Positions 17,548 through 28,613 are shown, counted from the stretch's first letter. The stretch is 64,000 bases of DNA from Dyella_B acidisoli (GCF_049532895.1 NZ_CP064031.1:558001-622000); one strand, 5' to 3'. Translations and numbers: made by a program. The notes: generated by a model not told the origin, from the letters alone.

Positions 17548-17604
17548 GCTGGGATGGCGATCTCAGTGCATACATTGCAATGCTGGGATTATCATCCCAG
17601 CCTA
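17545..17604. repeat. Inverted repeat, GTAGGTTGGG family, copy 2
   Basis: It begins TAGGCTGGGAT and ends ATCATCCCAGCCTA, with TGCTGGGATTATCATCCCAG forming the inner palindrome. Its first three bases are the permease stop codon. Confidence 0.8.
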
Positions 17605-17638
17605 CTCACTGGCTCACGTCCTGTGTTGTAAGTTGCAG

Positions 17639-19774
17639 ATGAAAACGATCACGCTATTTGCAGGCGCAGTACTGGGGGTGTTGTCGTTCGATAGCACTGC
17701 TGCTGATATTGCAGATCTTGCGATTTCATCTGCGTCGGCGAAAGTTCAATTGCAGCAAGTGCAGCGCATCGGCCAAGTTGAGCGCGATGCGCATGGCACG
17801 CCGTTGCAGCGTTATGCGTTTCAACCGGTAAGTCAGCCGCAGATCGTCATCACCTCTGCAGCCGGTTCATGGAATTGGGCAGGGCAGGGTGCGCTACAGA
17901 TCCAGGTGCAGAACGCGATGCCTTGGGCAGTGACGCTTGAGGTGAATGTCGATGGTGCCGCCGGACAACACCTGCGTGCTGTTGTTGGTCTGCCGGCAGG
18001 TCCTGCGCAAGCCTTGGTGATTCCTTTGCACGCAACCTCGCCACGTGCATTCGGCATGCAAGCAGGCCCGCCAATGCCATTCGAGGATCGTGCGAGTGCC
18101 GTCTTCGTTGCGACAACGGTGGAAGGAGCGATCGATCTTGCGCAGGTGCGCGAGGTCCGCCTCAGCATGCCGGCGCCGCAGGCTGTCCAGCAACTTTTAC
18201 TGGGCAAGATGGAAACGAGCGCGGGCGATTCGGTCTTGCAAGATGCTTATCGCAACATCGTCGATCAGTGGGGGCAGTACACGCGTGGACACTGGCCGGA
18301 AAAGATCGATAGCGATGCGGCTTTGCGCAGTGCGCACGCTCAAGAGCAGCAACGACTATTGGCGCAGTTGGCTGAGCGCCACGTCTTGGATGCTTACGGT
18401 GGCCGTCAGAACATCGCATTGACGCGCACTGGTTGGTTCCACACGCAAAAGGCGAATGGCCGTTGGTGGCTGGTAACGCCGGATGGGCATGCGTTCTTTT
18501 CGCTGGGTATCAACACAGTGACCGCCGCCGACACGCGCACCTATGTACAGGGGCGCGAATACATGTTCGCGGATCTGCCGCCGGATCAATCGCCGTGGAG
18601 CGCCTTCTACGGTTCCAGCGATAGCCGCGACGCCGAGCGGGGTGCGAGTGCGGGTATCGGTGCGAATAACGGCCGCTGGTTTGACTTCTATGCGGCGAAT
18701 CTCTATCGCTTAGATGGTTCAAATGGGCTGCCCGATTGGCGCAAGCGCACGCTCGATCGGCTGCAAGCTTGGGGTTTCAACACGCTCGGCAATTGGAGTG
18801 ACGATGCGCTGGGCAAGCTGCACCGCGTGGCCTATACCTTGCCGATCTACATCAACGGCGAGTTCGGCAATGTCTCCAGCGGCTTCGATTATTGGGGACG
18901 CATGCCCGATCCGTTCGATCCGCGCTTCGTGCAAGCAGTCGAGCACGCTGTTGCGAATGCGGCCGCGTCGTCGCACGACGATCCTTGGCTGCTCGGCTAC
19001 TTTGCCGATAACGAACTGGCGTGGGCAGGACAAGGGCCGCAAGGACGCTGGGGCTTGGCGATGGGCACGTTGTGCGGCGAAGCGCGCAGTGCGGCCAAGC
19101 AGGCGTTTATCGCCACATTGAAGAAGAAATACGGTGCAGCCTCGAAGCTGGCTTCCGCATGGGGCATCACGCTTGGCGATTGGTCTGCGTTAGACGCCAC
19201 GAATTTTCCTGCGCCAGAACCCAATGCAGCGCACCCCGCCATCGCCGAAGATTACAGTGCGTGGTTACGTCACTATGCCGATCAATACTTCAGCGTCGTC
19301 GCAGCAGCCATGCATCGCCACGATCCGCATCATCTTTTCCTGGGTGGACGCTTTGCGGTGAATACGCCGGAAGCCGTAGCGGCGTGTGCACAGTATTGCG
19401 ACGTGATCAGCTTCAACGTCTATGCGGATCTGCCGCAGCATGGTGTTGATCTCAACGCCATACACAAGCTCGACAAGCCGGTGCTGATCACCGAGTTCCA
19501 TTTTGGTTCGTATGATCGCGGACCGTTCGGCAAGGGTGTTGTTTCAGTGTGGGCAGAGGAGCAGCGCGGTGCGGCGTATGCGCGCTTCGTGCAGGCTGCA
19601 GCGAGCGATCCGGCAATCGTGGGTACGCATTGGTTCGAGTACGTCGATCAGCCGGTGACGGGGAGGTTGATCGATGGGGAGAACAGCCATATCGGGTTGG
19701 TGGGGGTGACCGATATTCCGTTTGCGGGATTTGTCGATGCTGTGCAAAAAGCGAATCTTGGTTTGCGCTATTGA
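17639..19774 (+). CDS. Secreted GH50/agarase-like glycoside hydrolase
   Basis: A 711-residue protein with a signal peptide (residues 1-21, ending TAA). An N-terminal beta domain covers about 25-230. The (beta/alpha)8 domain then begins TGWFHTQKANGRWWLVTPDG and HAFFSLGINTVTAADTRTY, a pattern typical of agarase-annotated GH-A clan enzymes (GH50-like). Candidate acid/base and nucleophile glutamates are in GYFADNELAW and VLITEFHFGSY. The substrate cannot be assigned; many non-marine bacteria carry this family without degrading agar. The start was placed at the ATG that begins the signal peptide; the ribosome site is weak. Confidence 0.72.
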   Translation: MKTITLFAGAVLGVLSFDSTAADIADLAISSASAKVQLQQVQRIGQVERDAHGTPLQRYAFQPVSQPQIVITSAAGSWNWAGQGALQIQVQNAMPWAVTLEVNVDGAAGQHLRAVVGLPAGPAQALVIPLHATSPRAFGMQAGPPMPFEDRASAVFVATTVEGAIDLAQVREVRLSMPAPQAVQQLLLGKMETSAGDSVLQDAYRNIVDQWGQYTRGHWPEKIDSDAALRSAHAQEQQRLLAQLAERHVLDAYGGRQNIALTRTGWFHTQKANGRWWLVTPDGHAFFSLGINTVTAADTRTYVQGREYMFADLPPDQSPWSAFYGSSDSRDAERGASAGIGANNGRWFDFYAANLYRLDGSNGLPDWRKRTLDRLQAWGFNTLGNWSDDALGKLHRVAYTLPIYINGEFGNVSSGFDYWGRMPDPFDPRFVQAVEHAVANAAASSHDDPWLLGYFADNELAWAGQGPQGRWGLAMGTLCGEARSAAKQAFIATLKKKYGAASKLASAWGITLGDWSALDATNFPAPEPNAAHPAIAEDYSAWLRHYADQYFSVVAAAMHRHDPHHLFLGGRFAVNTPEAVAACAQYCDVISFNVYADLPQHGVDLNAIHKLDKPVLITEFHFGSYDRGPFGKGVVSVWAEEQRGAAYARFVQAAASDPAIVGTHWFEYVDQPVTGRLIDGENSHIGLVGVTDIPFAGFVDAVQKANLGLRY

Positions 19775-19809
19775 GGCGCATTGCTCAGTGATGCTTGTTG
19801 CTTAGGATT

Positions 19810-19885
19810 CGTCGTCCCGGCGAAGGCCGGGATCCAGTGTCTTTCGCTTTAAGTCGCTGGGCCCCGGCCTTCGCCGGGGCGACGA
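19810..19885. repeat. REP-like palindrome, CGTCSCGGCGAAGGCCGGG family, copy 2
   Basis: CGTCCCGGCGAAGGCCGGGAT and CCCCGGCCTTCGCCGGGGCG are inverted, with AAGTCGCTGGG before the second unit. It has the same arrangement as the copy at 4331-4411. Confidence 0.85.
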
Positions 19886-19910
19886 TCTATCAAGTATTGC
19901 GGCGAGGTTG

Positions 19911-19972
19911 GCCCCTCACCCCAATCCTCTCCCCCATCCTTGATCAAAGATGGGGGAGAGGGAGCGTGGAGC
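19911..19972. repeat. CTCTCCCC...GGGGAGAG palindrome downstream of ahcY
   Basis: It contains CCCCTCACCCCAATCCTCTC, then CCCCCATC and GATGGGGGAGAG as arms around TTGATCAA. It lies directly after the ahcY stop (minus strand) and may act as its transcript-end hairpin. It shares its motifs with the element inside lpdA. Confidence 0.8.
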
Positions 19973-19974
19973 GA

Positions 19975-21408
<1,434 letters not shown>

Positions 21409-21480
21409 GGGAGGGATGTCTCCGAGTCTCATGGGGAAAACCCGGCCCGGAAGGCCAGGCCGACGCGACAATTCGCGTCA

Positions 21481-21550
21481 TGAGCGCCGTTACAGTCGAA
21501 GCATCCACCGAGCCTGGCCGTGCATTCCCACGGTCGCAGCGCCCCTCGGC
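21481..21550 (-). promoter_or_regulatory. SAH riboswitch in the ahcY leader
   Basis: Read on the minus strand, the leader has the conserved SAH-aptamer blocks in order: CCGAGGGGCGCTGCGACC, then CCAGGCTCGG, then AACGGCGCTC. CCGAG pairs with CTCGG (P1), and GGGGCGC/GAGCGCC-type pairing closes the pseudoknot region, as in the Ralstonia ahcY element. It ends 72 bases before the ATG. In known examples, binding of S-adenosylhomocysteine raises ahcY expression. Two further GC hairpins lie between the aptamer and the start. Confidence 0.93.
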
Positions 21551-21651
21551 GAAGACGCCCATTCTATCCATAGAACGTTCCTTATGACGAATGGATTGCC
21601 GCAGTGCCGCATAAATTCGGTAGGCTAGGGAACTGACCCAACGGAGGCCCC

Positions 21652-24357
21652 ATGGAAGCTACTCGCGACCCCGAATTCCTGCCCCACGACGGCCCGCTGC
21701 GCGAAGACGTGCACCGGCTCGGCGCGATGGTGGGACGCATGTTGGCCGAACAGGGGGGCGAGGGATTTTTCCAGCGCGTGGAGCAGGTACGTACCGCTTC
21801 CATTCGCCGTCGTCGCGAGGGGCACGCCGCGGACGATCTGGCCGAATCGTTGGCTGGGTTAGATGCTGAAGAAGCGGAAGCGCTGGCTCGCGCGTTCGCT
21901 ACGTATTTTCAGGCCGTGAACACCGCCGAGCGAGTGCATCGCATCCGCCGTCGTCGCGACTATCAGCGCGAAAGCGGCACCGCACAGCCGGAATCGCTGC
22001 TCGATGTGCTGCAGCACCTGAAAGCGCAAGGCGTAAGCGCCGATGAATTGCTGCAATGGCTATACAAGCTGAAAGTCGAGCCCGTATTCACTGCGCATCC
22101 CACTGAAGCGATACGCCGCTCGCTGCTTGAAAAGGAACAGGCAGTTGTGCGCGCCCTGGTCGACAACTTCGACCCCACCCGCACGCCGCAAGAACGCAAG
22201 GAAGACGATGACCGCATCTTCATGGCGCTTTCCGCCGGCTGGCAGACGGCCGAAGCGTCGCCAATCCGTCCCAGCGTGCAGGACGAGCATCATCACGTTG
22301 GCTTTTATCTTGCCAATCCGATCTACCGCATCGTGCCGGCGTTCTACGAACTGCTCGCCGATGCGTTGCAGGAGGTGTACGGAGTTGCCGTGCCGTTGCC
22401 GCGCCTGCTGAGTTTCGCCACCTGGGTGGGCGGCGACATGGACGGCAATCCAAACGTCGGCGCCGAGACTATCGCCAATAGCCTCGCTACGCAGCGTGCA
22501 CACGTGTTGGAGCATTACATCGCCGACGTCGATGGACTCGCGCGGCAGCTCAGTCAGACGGCCGATCGCGTGCAGTTCGAAGCGTCGTTGCTGAAGCGAC
22601 TGGCCGATTATCGCGAACAATTTCCGCGTGCTGCAGCGACGATTCGCCCGCGGCATGCGGATATGCCTTATCGCTGCTTGCTCACCTTGATTGGTGCGCG
22701 TCTTGAAGCGACGCTGGATGATGGCAATGAAGAAGGCTATCACTCCGCCGAGGAATTGCTCGACGATCTGCTGCTGATCGTGCATGGCTTGATCGATCAT
22801 CGCGGTCTCAACGCAGGTGCGTATGCCGTGCGCCGCCTGATCTGGCGTGTGCGCACCTTCGGCTTCCACATGGCGCGCTTGGACGTGCGCCAGGATTCGC
22901 GTGTGCATGACGATGCTCTCGCTGCATTGTTGCGCGATGAAAGCTGGACTCAACGTGCACCGGCGGAACGCATTACTGCACTACGTTCCTATGCGAGTGG
23001 CGAGCGGGCGCTGGAAAAAACCGACGATGCGCAAGCCGCATCGCTGCAAGCGGTGTTCGCGACACTGCATGAATCCCGTCAACGCTACGGCGTCAACGCG
23101 ATTGGCCTGTACATCATCAGTATGGCGCGCTCTGCTGCAGACGTGCTGGCGGTGCTGGCGTTGGCGCGATATGGCGGCTTCACGTCAGCAGAGCATGTGC
23201 CGCTCGACATTGCGCCGCTGTTCGAAACCGTCGACGACTTGAAGAACGCGCCCAGCACGCTGCGCGCTTTGCTCGATGACCCGGTTTATCGCGCACACCT
23301 GCGCGTGCGTGACGATTGCCAATGGGTCATGCTCGGTTATTCCGACAGCGGAAAGGACGGCGGCACCCTGGCCTCGCGTTGGGGCCTGCAGCGTGCGCAG
23401 GTGGAATTGCTTGAGGTGGCGCAGCAGGCCGGCATCCGTCTGGCGTTCTTCCACGGCCGCGGCGGTTCGGCCAGCCGCGGCGGTGCACGTATTACGCCAG
23501 CGCTGATGTCGTCGCCGCGCGGTTCGGTAAGCGGCATCCTGCGTGTGACCGAGCAGGGCGAAGTGATCCATCGCAAATACGGTATTCGCGCGCTGGCATT
23601 GCGCAATCTGGAGCAGACCGTGGGCGCAGTGATGCGTGCCAGCATGCGTCCACGCGATGAAGAAGCACGCGAAGCGAATTGGCGCGACATCATGACTGCC
23701 ATGGCCGCGGAAAGCCGGCGTGCCTATCGCGCCTTCGTCGACCGCGAAGGCTTCGTCGACTATTTTCGCGCAGCCACACCGATCGACGTGATCGAACAGA
23801 TGGCGCTCGGCTCACGTCCTTCACGCCGACGCAGCATGCGCGGCGTGGAAGACCTGCGTGCCATTCCATGGGTGTTCGCCTGGACGCAGTGTCGCTCGAT
23901 CATCACCGGCTGGTACGGTCTGGGCACTGCGCTCGAAGATGCCGCCGCAAAGCATGGCGAAGAGACATTGCAGGAAATGGCGCGTGATTGGCCGTTCTTC
24001 GCCAATGCACTCGATGACGTTGAAATGGTGCTGGCCAAGTGCGATCTCGATATCGCCGATGCGTTCTCCAAGCTAGCGGGTCCTTTGCACGACACCTTCT
24101 TTGGCATGATTCGCGAAGAATTCGAACGTACCCGTCGCTGGCTGCTTAAGTTGAAGCACAGCGAGGAGCTGTTGCGCGACGATCCGCGTCTCTCGCTTTC
24201 AATACGCCTGCGCAATCCTTATGTTGATCCGATGAGCTTGCTGCAGGTCGATCTATTGCAGCGTTGGCGCGCTAGTGATCGCAGCGACGATCATCTGCTG
24301 CGTTCGCTGGTGGCATGTGTCAACGGTGTCGCGCAGGGTTTGCAAAATACTGGCTAA
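21652..24357 (+). CDS. ppc: Phosphoenolpyruvate carboxylase
   Basis: A 901-residue cytosolic enzyme that carboxylates PEP to oxaloacetate to refill the TCA cycle. The catalytic His motif VFTAHPTEAIRRS is at about residue 145. The Gly-rich loop FFHGRGGSASRGG is near 600. The conserved GYSDSGKDGG and the C-terminal end in QNTG match the family. The length is normal (E. coli 883). It is divergent from ahcY and probably monocistronic. Confidence 0.96.
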   Translation: MEATRDPEFLPHDGPLREDVHRLGAMVGRMLAEQGGEGFFQRVEQVRTASIRRRREGHAADDLAESLAGLDAEEAEALARAFATYFQAVNTAERVHRIRRRRDYQRESGTAQPESLLDVLQHLKAQGVSADELLQWLYKLKVEPVFTAHPTEAIRRSLLEKEQAVVRALVDNFDPTRTPQERKEDDDRIFMALSAGWQTAEASPIRPSVQDEHHHVGFYLANPIYRIVPAFYELLADALQEVYGVAVPLPRLLSFATWVGGDMDGNPNVGAETIANSLATQRAHVLEHYIADVDGLARQLSQTADRVQFEASLLKRLADYREQFPRAAATIRPRHADMPYRCLLTLIGARLEATLDDGNEEGYHSAEELLDDLLLIVHGLIDHRGLNAGAYAVRRLIWRVRTFGFHMARLDVRQDSRVHDDALAALLRDESWTQRAPAERITALRSYASGERALEKTDDAQAASLQAVFATLHESRQRYGVNAIGLYIISMARSAADVLAVLALARYGGFTSAEHVPLDIAPLFETVDDLKNAPSTLRALLDDPVYRAHLRVRDDCQWVMLGYSDSGKDGGTLASRWGLQRAQVELLEVAQQAGIRLAFFHGRGGSASRGGARITPALMSSPRGSVSGILRVTEQGEVIHRKYGIRALALRNLEQTVGAVMRASMRPRDEEAREANWRDIMTAMAAESRRAYRAFVDREGFVDYFRAATPIDVIEQMALGSRPSRRRSMRGVEDLRAIPWVFAWTQCRSIITGWYGLGTALEDAAAKHGEETLQEMARDWPFFANALDDVEMVLAKCDLDIADAFSKLAGPLHDTFFGMIREEFERTRRWLLKLKHSEELLRDDPRLSLSIRLRNPYVDPMSLLQVDLLQRWRASDRSDDHLLRSLVACVNGVAQGLQNTG

Positions 24358-24370
24358 CTTCACAGGCCTC

Positions 24371-24430
24371 GTAGGTTGGGATGAAATCCAAGCATCGGAT
24401 GATGCAGTGAATGCTGGGATTTCATCCCAC
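24371..24430. repeat. Inverted repeat, GTAGGTTGGG family, copy 3
   Basis: GTAGGTTGGGATGAAATCC faces GGGATTTCATCCCAC across about 20 bases. It lies just after ppc and may form its transcript-end hairpin. Confidence 0.75.
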
Positions 24431-24549
24431 TCGTTTCGCCAGCAGTGTTGAATAAGTCAACGCATCCCTGAATTTTCAGGTCGTCATTACCGCTTCTGCG
24501 GGAATTGTGGCGGCAGATTAGGAATTTTCTCTTCCAACGGAAAATGCAG

Positions 24550-25179
24550 ATGGACCAACCTCTTTACACTCGACGTCGCCTCGGCGCGCTACCACTGCTG
24601 ATTTTCAGCTCTCGCTGGCTGCAATTGCCGCTGTATGTCGGCCTGATCGTGGCGCAATGTGTCTATGTGTATCTGTTCGGCAAGGAGCTGTGGCACCTGA
24701 TTCACGAAGCGCCGAGCCTGGGCGAGCAGGAGATCATGCTGATCGTGCTTGGTCTGATCGACGTGGTGATGATTTCGAACTTGCTGATCATGGTGATCGT
24801 AGGCGGTTACGAGACCTTTGTGTCGCGGCTGGGCTTGGAAGGTCATCCGGATCAACCGGAATGGCTTTCACACGTGAATGCATCCATGCTGAAGGTGAAA
24901 CTGGCGATGGCGATCATCGGCATTTCATCCATTCACTTGCTCAAGACGTTCATCGCAGCAGGTACTTTGAACGGCTTGCCATTCTGTTCGCCGGAGGTGC
25001 TTGCCAGCATTGCGCAGGCGGATGAAGCCGGCAGTGTACTCAAGTGCGCCACGCTGACACCGGTGGGTGTAATGTGGCAAACCATCATCCATGTGGCCTT
25101 TATTTTTTCAGCGATCGGTATTGCCTGGACGGATCGCATCATGCACGCGCATATGGCGAAGATCACTGAGGAACATTGA
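24550..25179 (+). CDS. UPF0114/YqhA family inner-membrane protein
   Basis: A 209-residue membrane protein with four hydrophobic segments (about 25-48, 62-88, 115-135, 172-195). Landmarks are SSRWLQLPLYVGLIVAQ near the start and MIVGGYETFVSRL. It matches the TIGR00645/UPF0114 family, whose function is unknown. The start at 24550 was preferred because family members begin shortly before the first helix. It has a Cys pair in the last loop (FCSPEV, LKCATL), seen as sequence only. It is flanked on both sides by copies of the GTAGGTTGGG repeat. Confidence 0.85.
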   Translation: MDQPLYTRRRLGALPLLIFSSRWLQLPLYVGLIVAQCVYVYLFGKELWHLIHEAPSLGEQEIMLIVLGLIDVVMISNLLIMVIVGGYETFVSRLGLEGHPDQPEWLSHVNASMLKVKLAMAIIGISSIHLLKTFIAAGTLNGLPFCSPEVLASIAQADEAGSVLKCATLTPVGVMWQTIIHVAFIFSAIGIAWTDRIMHAHMAKITEEH

Positions 25180-25182
25180 TCA

Positions 25183-25253
25183 TAGGTTGGGGTGCAAACC
25201 CCAACTTCCCGATCAAGACATACATGGCGATGTTGGGGTTTGCACCCCAATCT
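25183..25253. repeat. Inverted repeat, GTAGGTTGGG family, copy 4
   Basis: TAGGTTGGGGTGCAAACCCC faces GGGGTTTGCACCCCAA. It sits between the convergent UPF0114 and uup genes, only four bases from the uup stop, and could act as a hairpin for both. Confidence 0.75.
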
Positions 25254-25257
25254 GCGG

Positions 25258-27138
25258 CTAGCCTTCCAACTCCGCCCATCGCGCATAGGCCAATTCCAGC
25301 TCCGCCTGTGCTTTTGCGAGCGCGTCATTCGCCTTCTGAATCGACGAGTTGTCCTGCTGATAGAACGAAGGATCGTTCATTGCTTCGGCGCGCTTTGCGA
25401 TCTCGACTTCTAATTGCTCGATGCGTGCAGGCAATTGTTCCAGTTCGCGCGCATCCTTGTAGCTGAGTTTGCGCTTGGGTTTTTCGCTGCTCGTTGCAAT
25501 CGTGGGTGTCTCAGCCTTGGTTGGCTTTGACGTGGGCGAAGGCGCTTCAGCGGAAGCGCGATCTACCGGCTTCTGCCGCAGCCAATCGCTGTAGCCGCCC
25601 ACGTATTCGCCTACCTTGCCGTCGCCTTCCAGCACCAGCGTGCTGGAGACCACGTTGTCGAGAAATTCGCGATCATGTGAAACGAGCAGAAGCGTGCCTT
25701 TGTACTCGGTAAGCAGTTCTTCCAACAGCTCGAGTGTTTCCACGTCGAGATCATTGGTTGGTTCGTCCATGACCAGTAAATTAGATGGCTGCGCGAACAG
25801 CTTGGCCAACAGCAGGCGATTACGTTCGCCGCCAGAAAGTCGCGTGATGGGTGCGCGGGCGCGTTCGGGCGAAAAAAGAAAATCCTGCAGATAACCGATG
25901 ATGTGTTTGCGCTGCCCGTTGAGCTCGATGTATTCGCGGCCTTCCGCGACGTTGTCCAGCGCGTTTAGCGTGTCGTTGAGCTGTGCGCGATGCTGATCGA
26001 AGTAGGCGATCTCCAATCCGGTTCCCAGATTGACCTCACCGCGTTGCGGTTTCAGGTCGCCAAGCAGGATTTTCAGCAGCGTGCTCTTGCCCGCACCATT
26101 CGGACCGATGATGCCGACGCGGTCGCCGCGCATGATCGCGGTGTTGAGTTCGTCGATCAGCACGCGTCCACCATAAGCTTGATGCACGCGTTCGAGTTCG
26201 ATGACTTTTTTGCCAGAGGCCTGTGCGTTGGCCAGCGACATTTTCGCGGCGCCACCGAGTTCGCGCCGTTCCGAGCGTTCGCGGCGTAGCGCTTTCAACG
26301 CACGCACGCGACCTTCGTTGCGGGTGCGGCGCGCCTTGATGCCCTGGCGAATCCATACTTCTTCTTGCGCGAGTTTCTTGTCGAATAGCGCATTCGCTTG
26401 CGCTTCGGCATGCAGTCGTTCTTCGCGGCGGCGCAGGTAATTGTCGTAATCGCCTGGCCAACTGGTGAGCTGGCCACGATCGATTTCGACGATACGCGTA
26501 GCGAGCGTACGCAGAAAACTACGGTCATGCGTGACGAAGACGATGCTGCCGTCGAACTGCTTGAGAAAGCCTTCAAGCCAGCCGATGGCTTCGATATCCA
26601 AGTGGTTGGTCGGTTCGTCCAACAGCAGCACATCCGGCTTGCGCACCAAGGCTTGTGCAAGCAAGACACGACGCTTCATGCCGCCAGACAGCGCAGCGAA
26701 ATCGGTTTCGGCAGGAAGCTCAAGTTTCGTCAGAACGTCAGTGACGCGGCGATCCAGATCCCAACCATGCCGCGCTTCAATTTGGTTTTGCACTTCGCCG
26801 AGTTCGTCGAGCTGACCTTCGGCGAGCAGATGGTGATAGCGCGCAAGCAGGTGGCCGAGATCACCCAGTCCATCCGCGACCACGTCGAACACGCTGCCTG
26901 ACGTATCTTGCGGCACTTCTTGCGCCATGCGCGCAACAACCACACCGCTTTGCACACGCACTTCACCGTCGTCGGGCTGCAATTCCCCGGCGATCAATTT
27001 CATGAGAGTGGACTTGCCTTCGCCGTTGCGACCGACGATGCACACGCGCTCGTTGGCGTCGATGGCTAGGTCGACGTGTTCGAGCAGAAGGGGGCCGCCG
27101 ACGCTGAAGTCGACACGCTGGAGTTGGATAAGAGGCAT
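25258..27138 (-). CDS. uup: ABC-F ATPase Uup
   Basis: A 626-residue soluble protein with two ABC cassettes and no membrane part. Walker A motifs are GRNGEGKST (about 37) and GPNGAGKST (about 340). Signatures are LSGGMKRR and LSGGERNR; Walker B motifs are VLLLDEPTNHLD and LLVMDEPTNDLD. The C-terminal 85 residues form the DNA-binding coiled coil typical of Uup (ELEQLPARIEQLEVEIAK), which separates it from EttA and YheS. Uup affects ribosome function and suppresses transposon excision in E. coli. Confidence 0.93.
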   Translation of the reverse strand: MPLIQLQRVDFSVGGPLLLEHVDLAIDANERVCIVGRNGEGKSTLMKLIAGELQPDDGEVRVQSGVVVARMAQEVPQDTSGSVFDVVADGLGDLGHLLARYHHLLAEGQLDELGEVQNQIEARHGWDLDRRVTDVLTKLELPAETDFAALSGGMKRRVLLAQALVRKPDVLLLDEPTNHLDIEAIGWLEGFLKQFDGSIVFVTHDRSFLRTLATRIVEIDRGQLTSWPGDYDNYLRRREERLHAEAQANALFDKKLAQEEVWIRQGIKARRTRNEGRVRALKALRRERSERRELGGAAKMSLANAQASGKKVIELERVHQAYGGRVLIDELNTAIMRGDRVGIIGPNGAGKSTLLKILLGDLKPQRGEVNLGTGLEIAYFDQHRAQLNDTLNALDNVAEGREYIELNGQRKHIIGYLQDFLFSPERARAPITRLSGGERNRLLLAKLFAQPSNLLVMDEPTNDLDVETLELLEELLTEYKGTLLLVSHDREFLDNVVSSTLVLEGDGKVGEYVGGYSDWLRQKPVDRASAEAPSPTSKPTKAETPTIATSSEKPKRKLSYKDARELEQLPARIEQLEVEIAKRAEAMNDPSFYQQDNSSIQKANDALAKAQAELELAYARWAELEG

Positions 27139-27404
27139 GGCGCCATTCTACTGGCTCGCTCTTTGCTTTCCTTGTCCTGTTCGACTGAAAGGTTGCCTTA
27201 AAGAAGCAGGCGCCAAATGTCGATAAAGCACTGAACCGATCGTCACGCACGTTTAACGAAATTTTACGGCGCGGAGGTCGGTAAAATTTGAAAAAACATG
27301 TACTTAACGTGGCCGATTAAAGTGTTTCCTCTGGCAATCACCATCGCCATGCATTAAGGTTGCGCAACGCGGGGGTAGGTCCGCGGTGCTGGGAGTGAAA
27401 GGCC

Positions 27405-28490
27405 GTGGCGAACATCCAATTCAATCAGCCATTGCGGTTGCGGAACCGGCTGTGGAGCTTGTTCGCTGCGCTGTTTTTGTGCGGTCTTATTGGCTTTGCC
27501 GGTGCTGCGCATGCAGGCTATGCAGCCATCGTGATCGACCCGGCGACCGGTGAAGTGCTCAGCGCCGTCAATGCGGACGAGCAGAACTACCCCGCCTCGC
27601 TCACCAAGATGATGACGCTCTACCTTACCTTTCAGGCGCTGCAGAACGGCAAGCTGAAGGTGGATCAGGAACTGCCGGTTTCCAGTTGGGATGCGTCCCG
27701 TGCGCCGACCAAGCTGGGCCTGCGCGCCGGTCAAACTATCTCGGTGAACGATTGCATCCTCGGCATGGTGACCAAGTCCGCCAACGATGCCGCCAGCGTC
27801 ATCGCAGAAGGCCTGGGCGATAACGAGGGGCATTTCGCCGAGATGATGACGGCCCAGGCCGCTTTGCTTGGCATGAGCGCCACGCATTTTGCCAATGCCA
27901 GTGGCCTGCCCGACCCGAACAACACATCCACAGCGCGTGACATGGCCAAGCTCGCCATGGCGCTGTACCGCGACTTCCCTCAGTACGCGCACTATTTCTC
28001 GACCAAGGAATTCGTGTTCCGTGGCCAGCTGATTCGCGGGCACAACAACTTGATGGATCGCTATCCGGGTATGGATGGCTTGAAGACGGGTTTCACGGAC
28101 GCTTCGGGTTTCAACCTGGCATCCACCGCGGTGCACGATGGACGTCGCTTGTTTGCAGTGGTGCTGGGCGGCCGTTCCGCCTCCTCACGCGACAACTTGA
28201 TGACTCGCTTGCTCGACGACGGCTTCGACAACCAGCCGACGCCGGACGCTGTGGTCGCCCAGGCCGGCGTGCGCAGCACTACCCGCCGTGTACTGGCCGC
28301 ACTCTCGCCGATCGACACGGCAGAGGCAGACGAAACGGCCCCGGCGCATCACCGCAGCCGCGGTTGCACACCGCATCGCGGTACGAATTGCCCCCGAGTG
28401 GCCAAGTCCCATTCCAAATCCACGACCCATCTTTCGCACCGCAAGCACAAGAAGGTGCTGCTGGCTTCGTCAGCTGACAAGAAAGACTGA
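27405..28490 (+). CDS. D-alanyl-D-alanine carboxypeptidase (PBP5/6-like, S11)
   Basis: A 361-residue exported enzyme that trims pentapeptide in peptidoglycan. The start is GTG, with GGGAG about ten bases before it. A signal/anchor helix (LWSLFAALFLCGLIGFAGAA) precedes GYAAIVIDPATGEVL. The active-site triad of motifs is visible: SLTK (in YPASLTKMMTLY), SAN (TKSANDAASV) and KTG (DGLKTGFTDAS). The usual C-terminal beta domain of PBP5 appears to be replaced by a His/Lys/Ser-rich tail of about 60 residues, with two Cys. A strong terminator shared with metK follows. Confidence 0.88.
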   Translation: MANIQFNQPLRLRNRLWSLFAALFLCGLIGFAGAAHAGYAAIVIDPATGEVLSAVNADEQNYPASLTKMMTLYLTFQALQNGKLKVDQELPVSSWDASRAPTKLGLRAGQTISVNDCILGMVTKSANDAASVIAEGLGDNEGHFAEMMTAQAALLGMSATHFANASGLPDPNNTSTARDMAKLAMALYRDFPQYAHYFSTKEFVFRGQLIRGHNNLMDRYPGMDGLKTGFTDASGFNLASTAVHDGRRLFAVVLGGRSASSRDNLMTRLLDDGFDNQPTPDAVVAQAGVRSTTRRVLAALSPIDTAEADETAPAHHRSRGCTPHRGTNCPRVAKSHSKSTTHLSHRKHKKVLLASSADKKD

Positions 28491-28557
28491 TTCGCGCCGT
28501 CAAGCGGCGTCGAGAATGTGATGTTGGCATCGCACGCAGCCTTATAAAAAGCCCCTA

Positions 28558-28592
28558 TGAAAAAACCCCGCGGCATGCCGCGGGGTTTTTGT
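28558..28592. terminator. Bidirectional terminator between the carboxypeptidase gene and metK
   Basis: The perfect palindrome AACCCCGCGGCATGCCGCGG plus GGTT is flanked by an A-run on the left and a T-run on the right. It lies 68 bases after the carboxypeptidase stop and 22 bases after the metK stop. Confidence 0.92.
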
Positions 28593-28613
28593 TTGGAGCA
28601 TAGGGCGCCGTGC

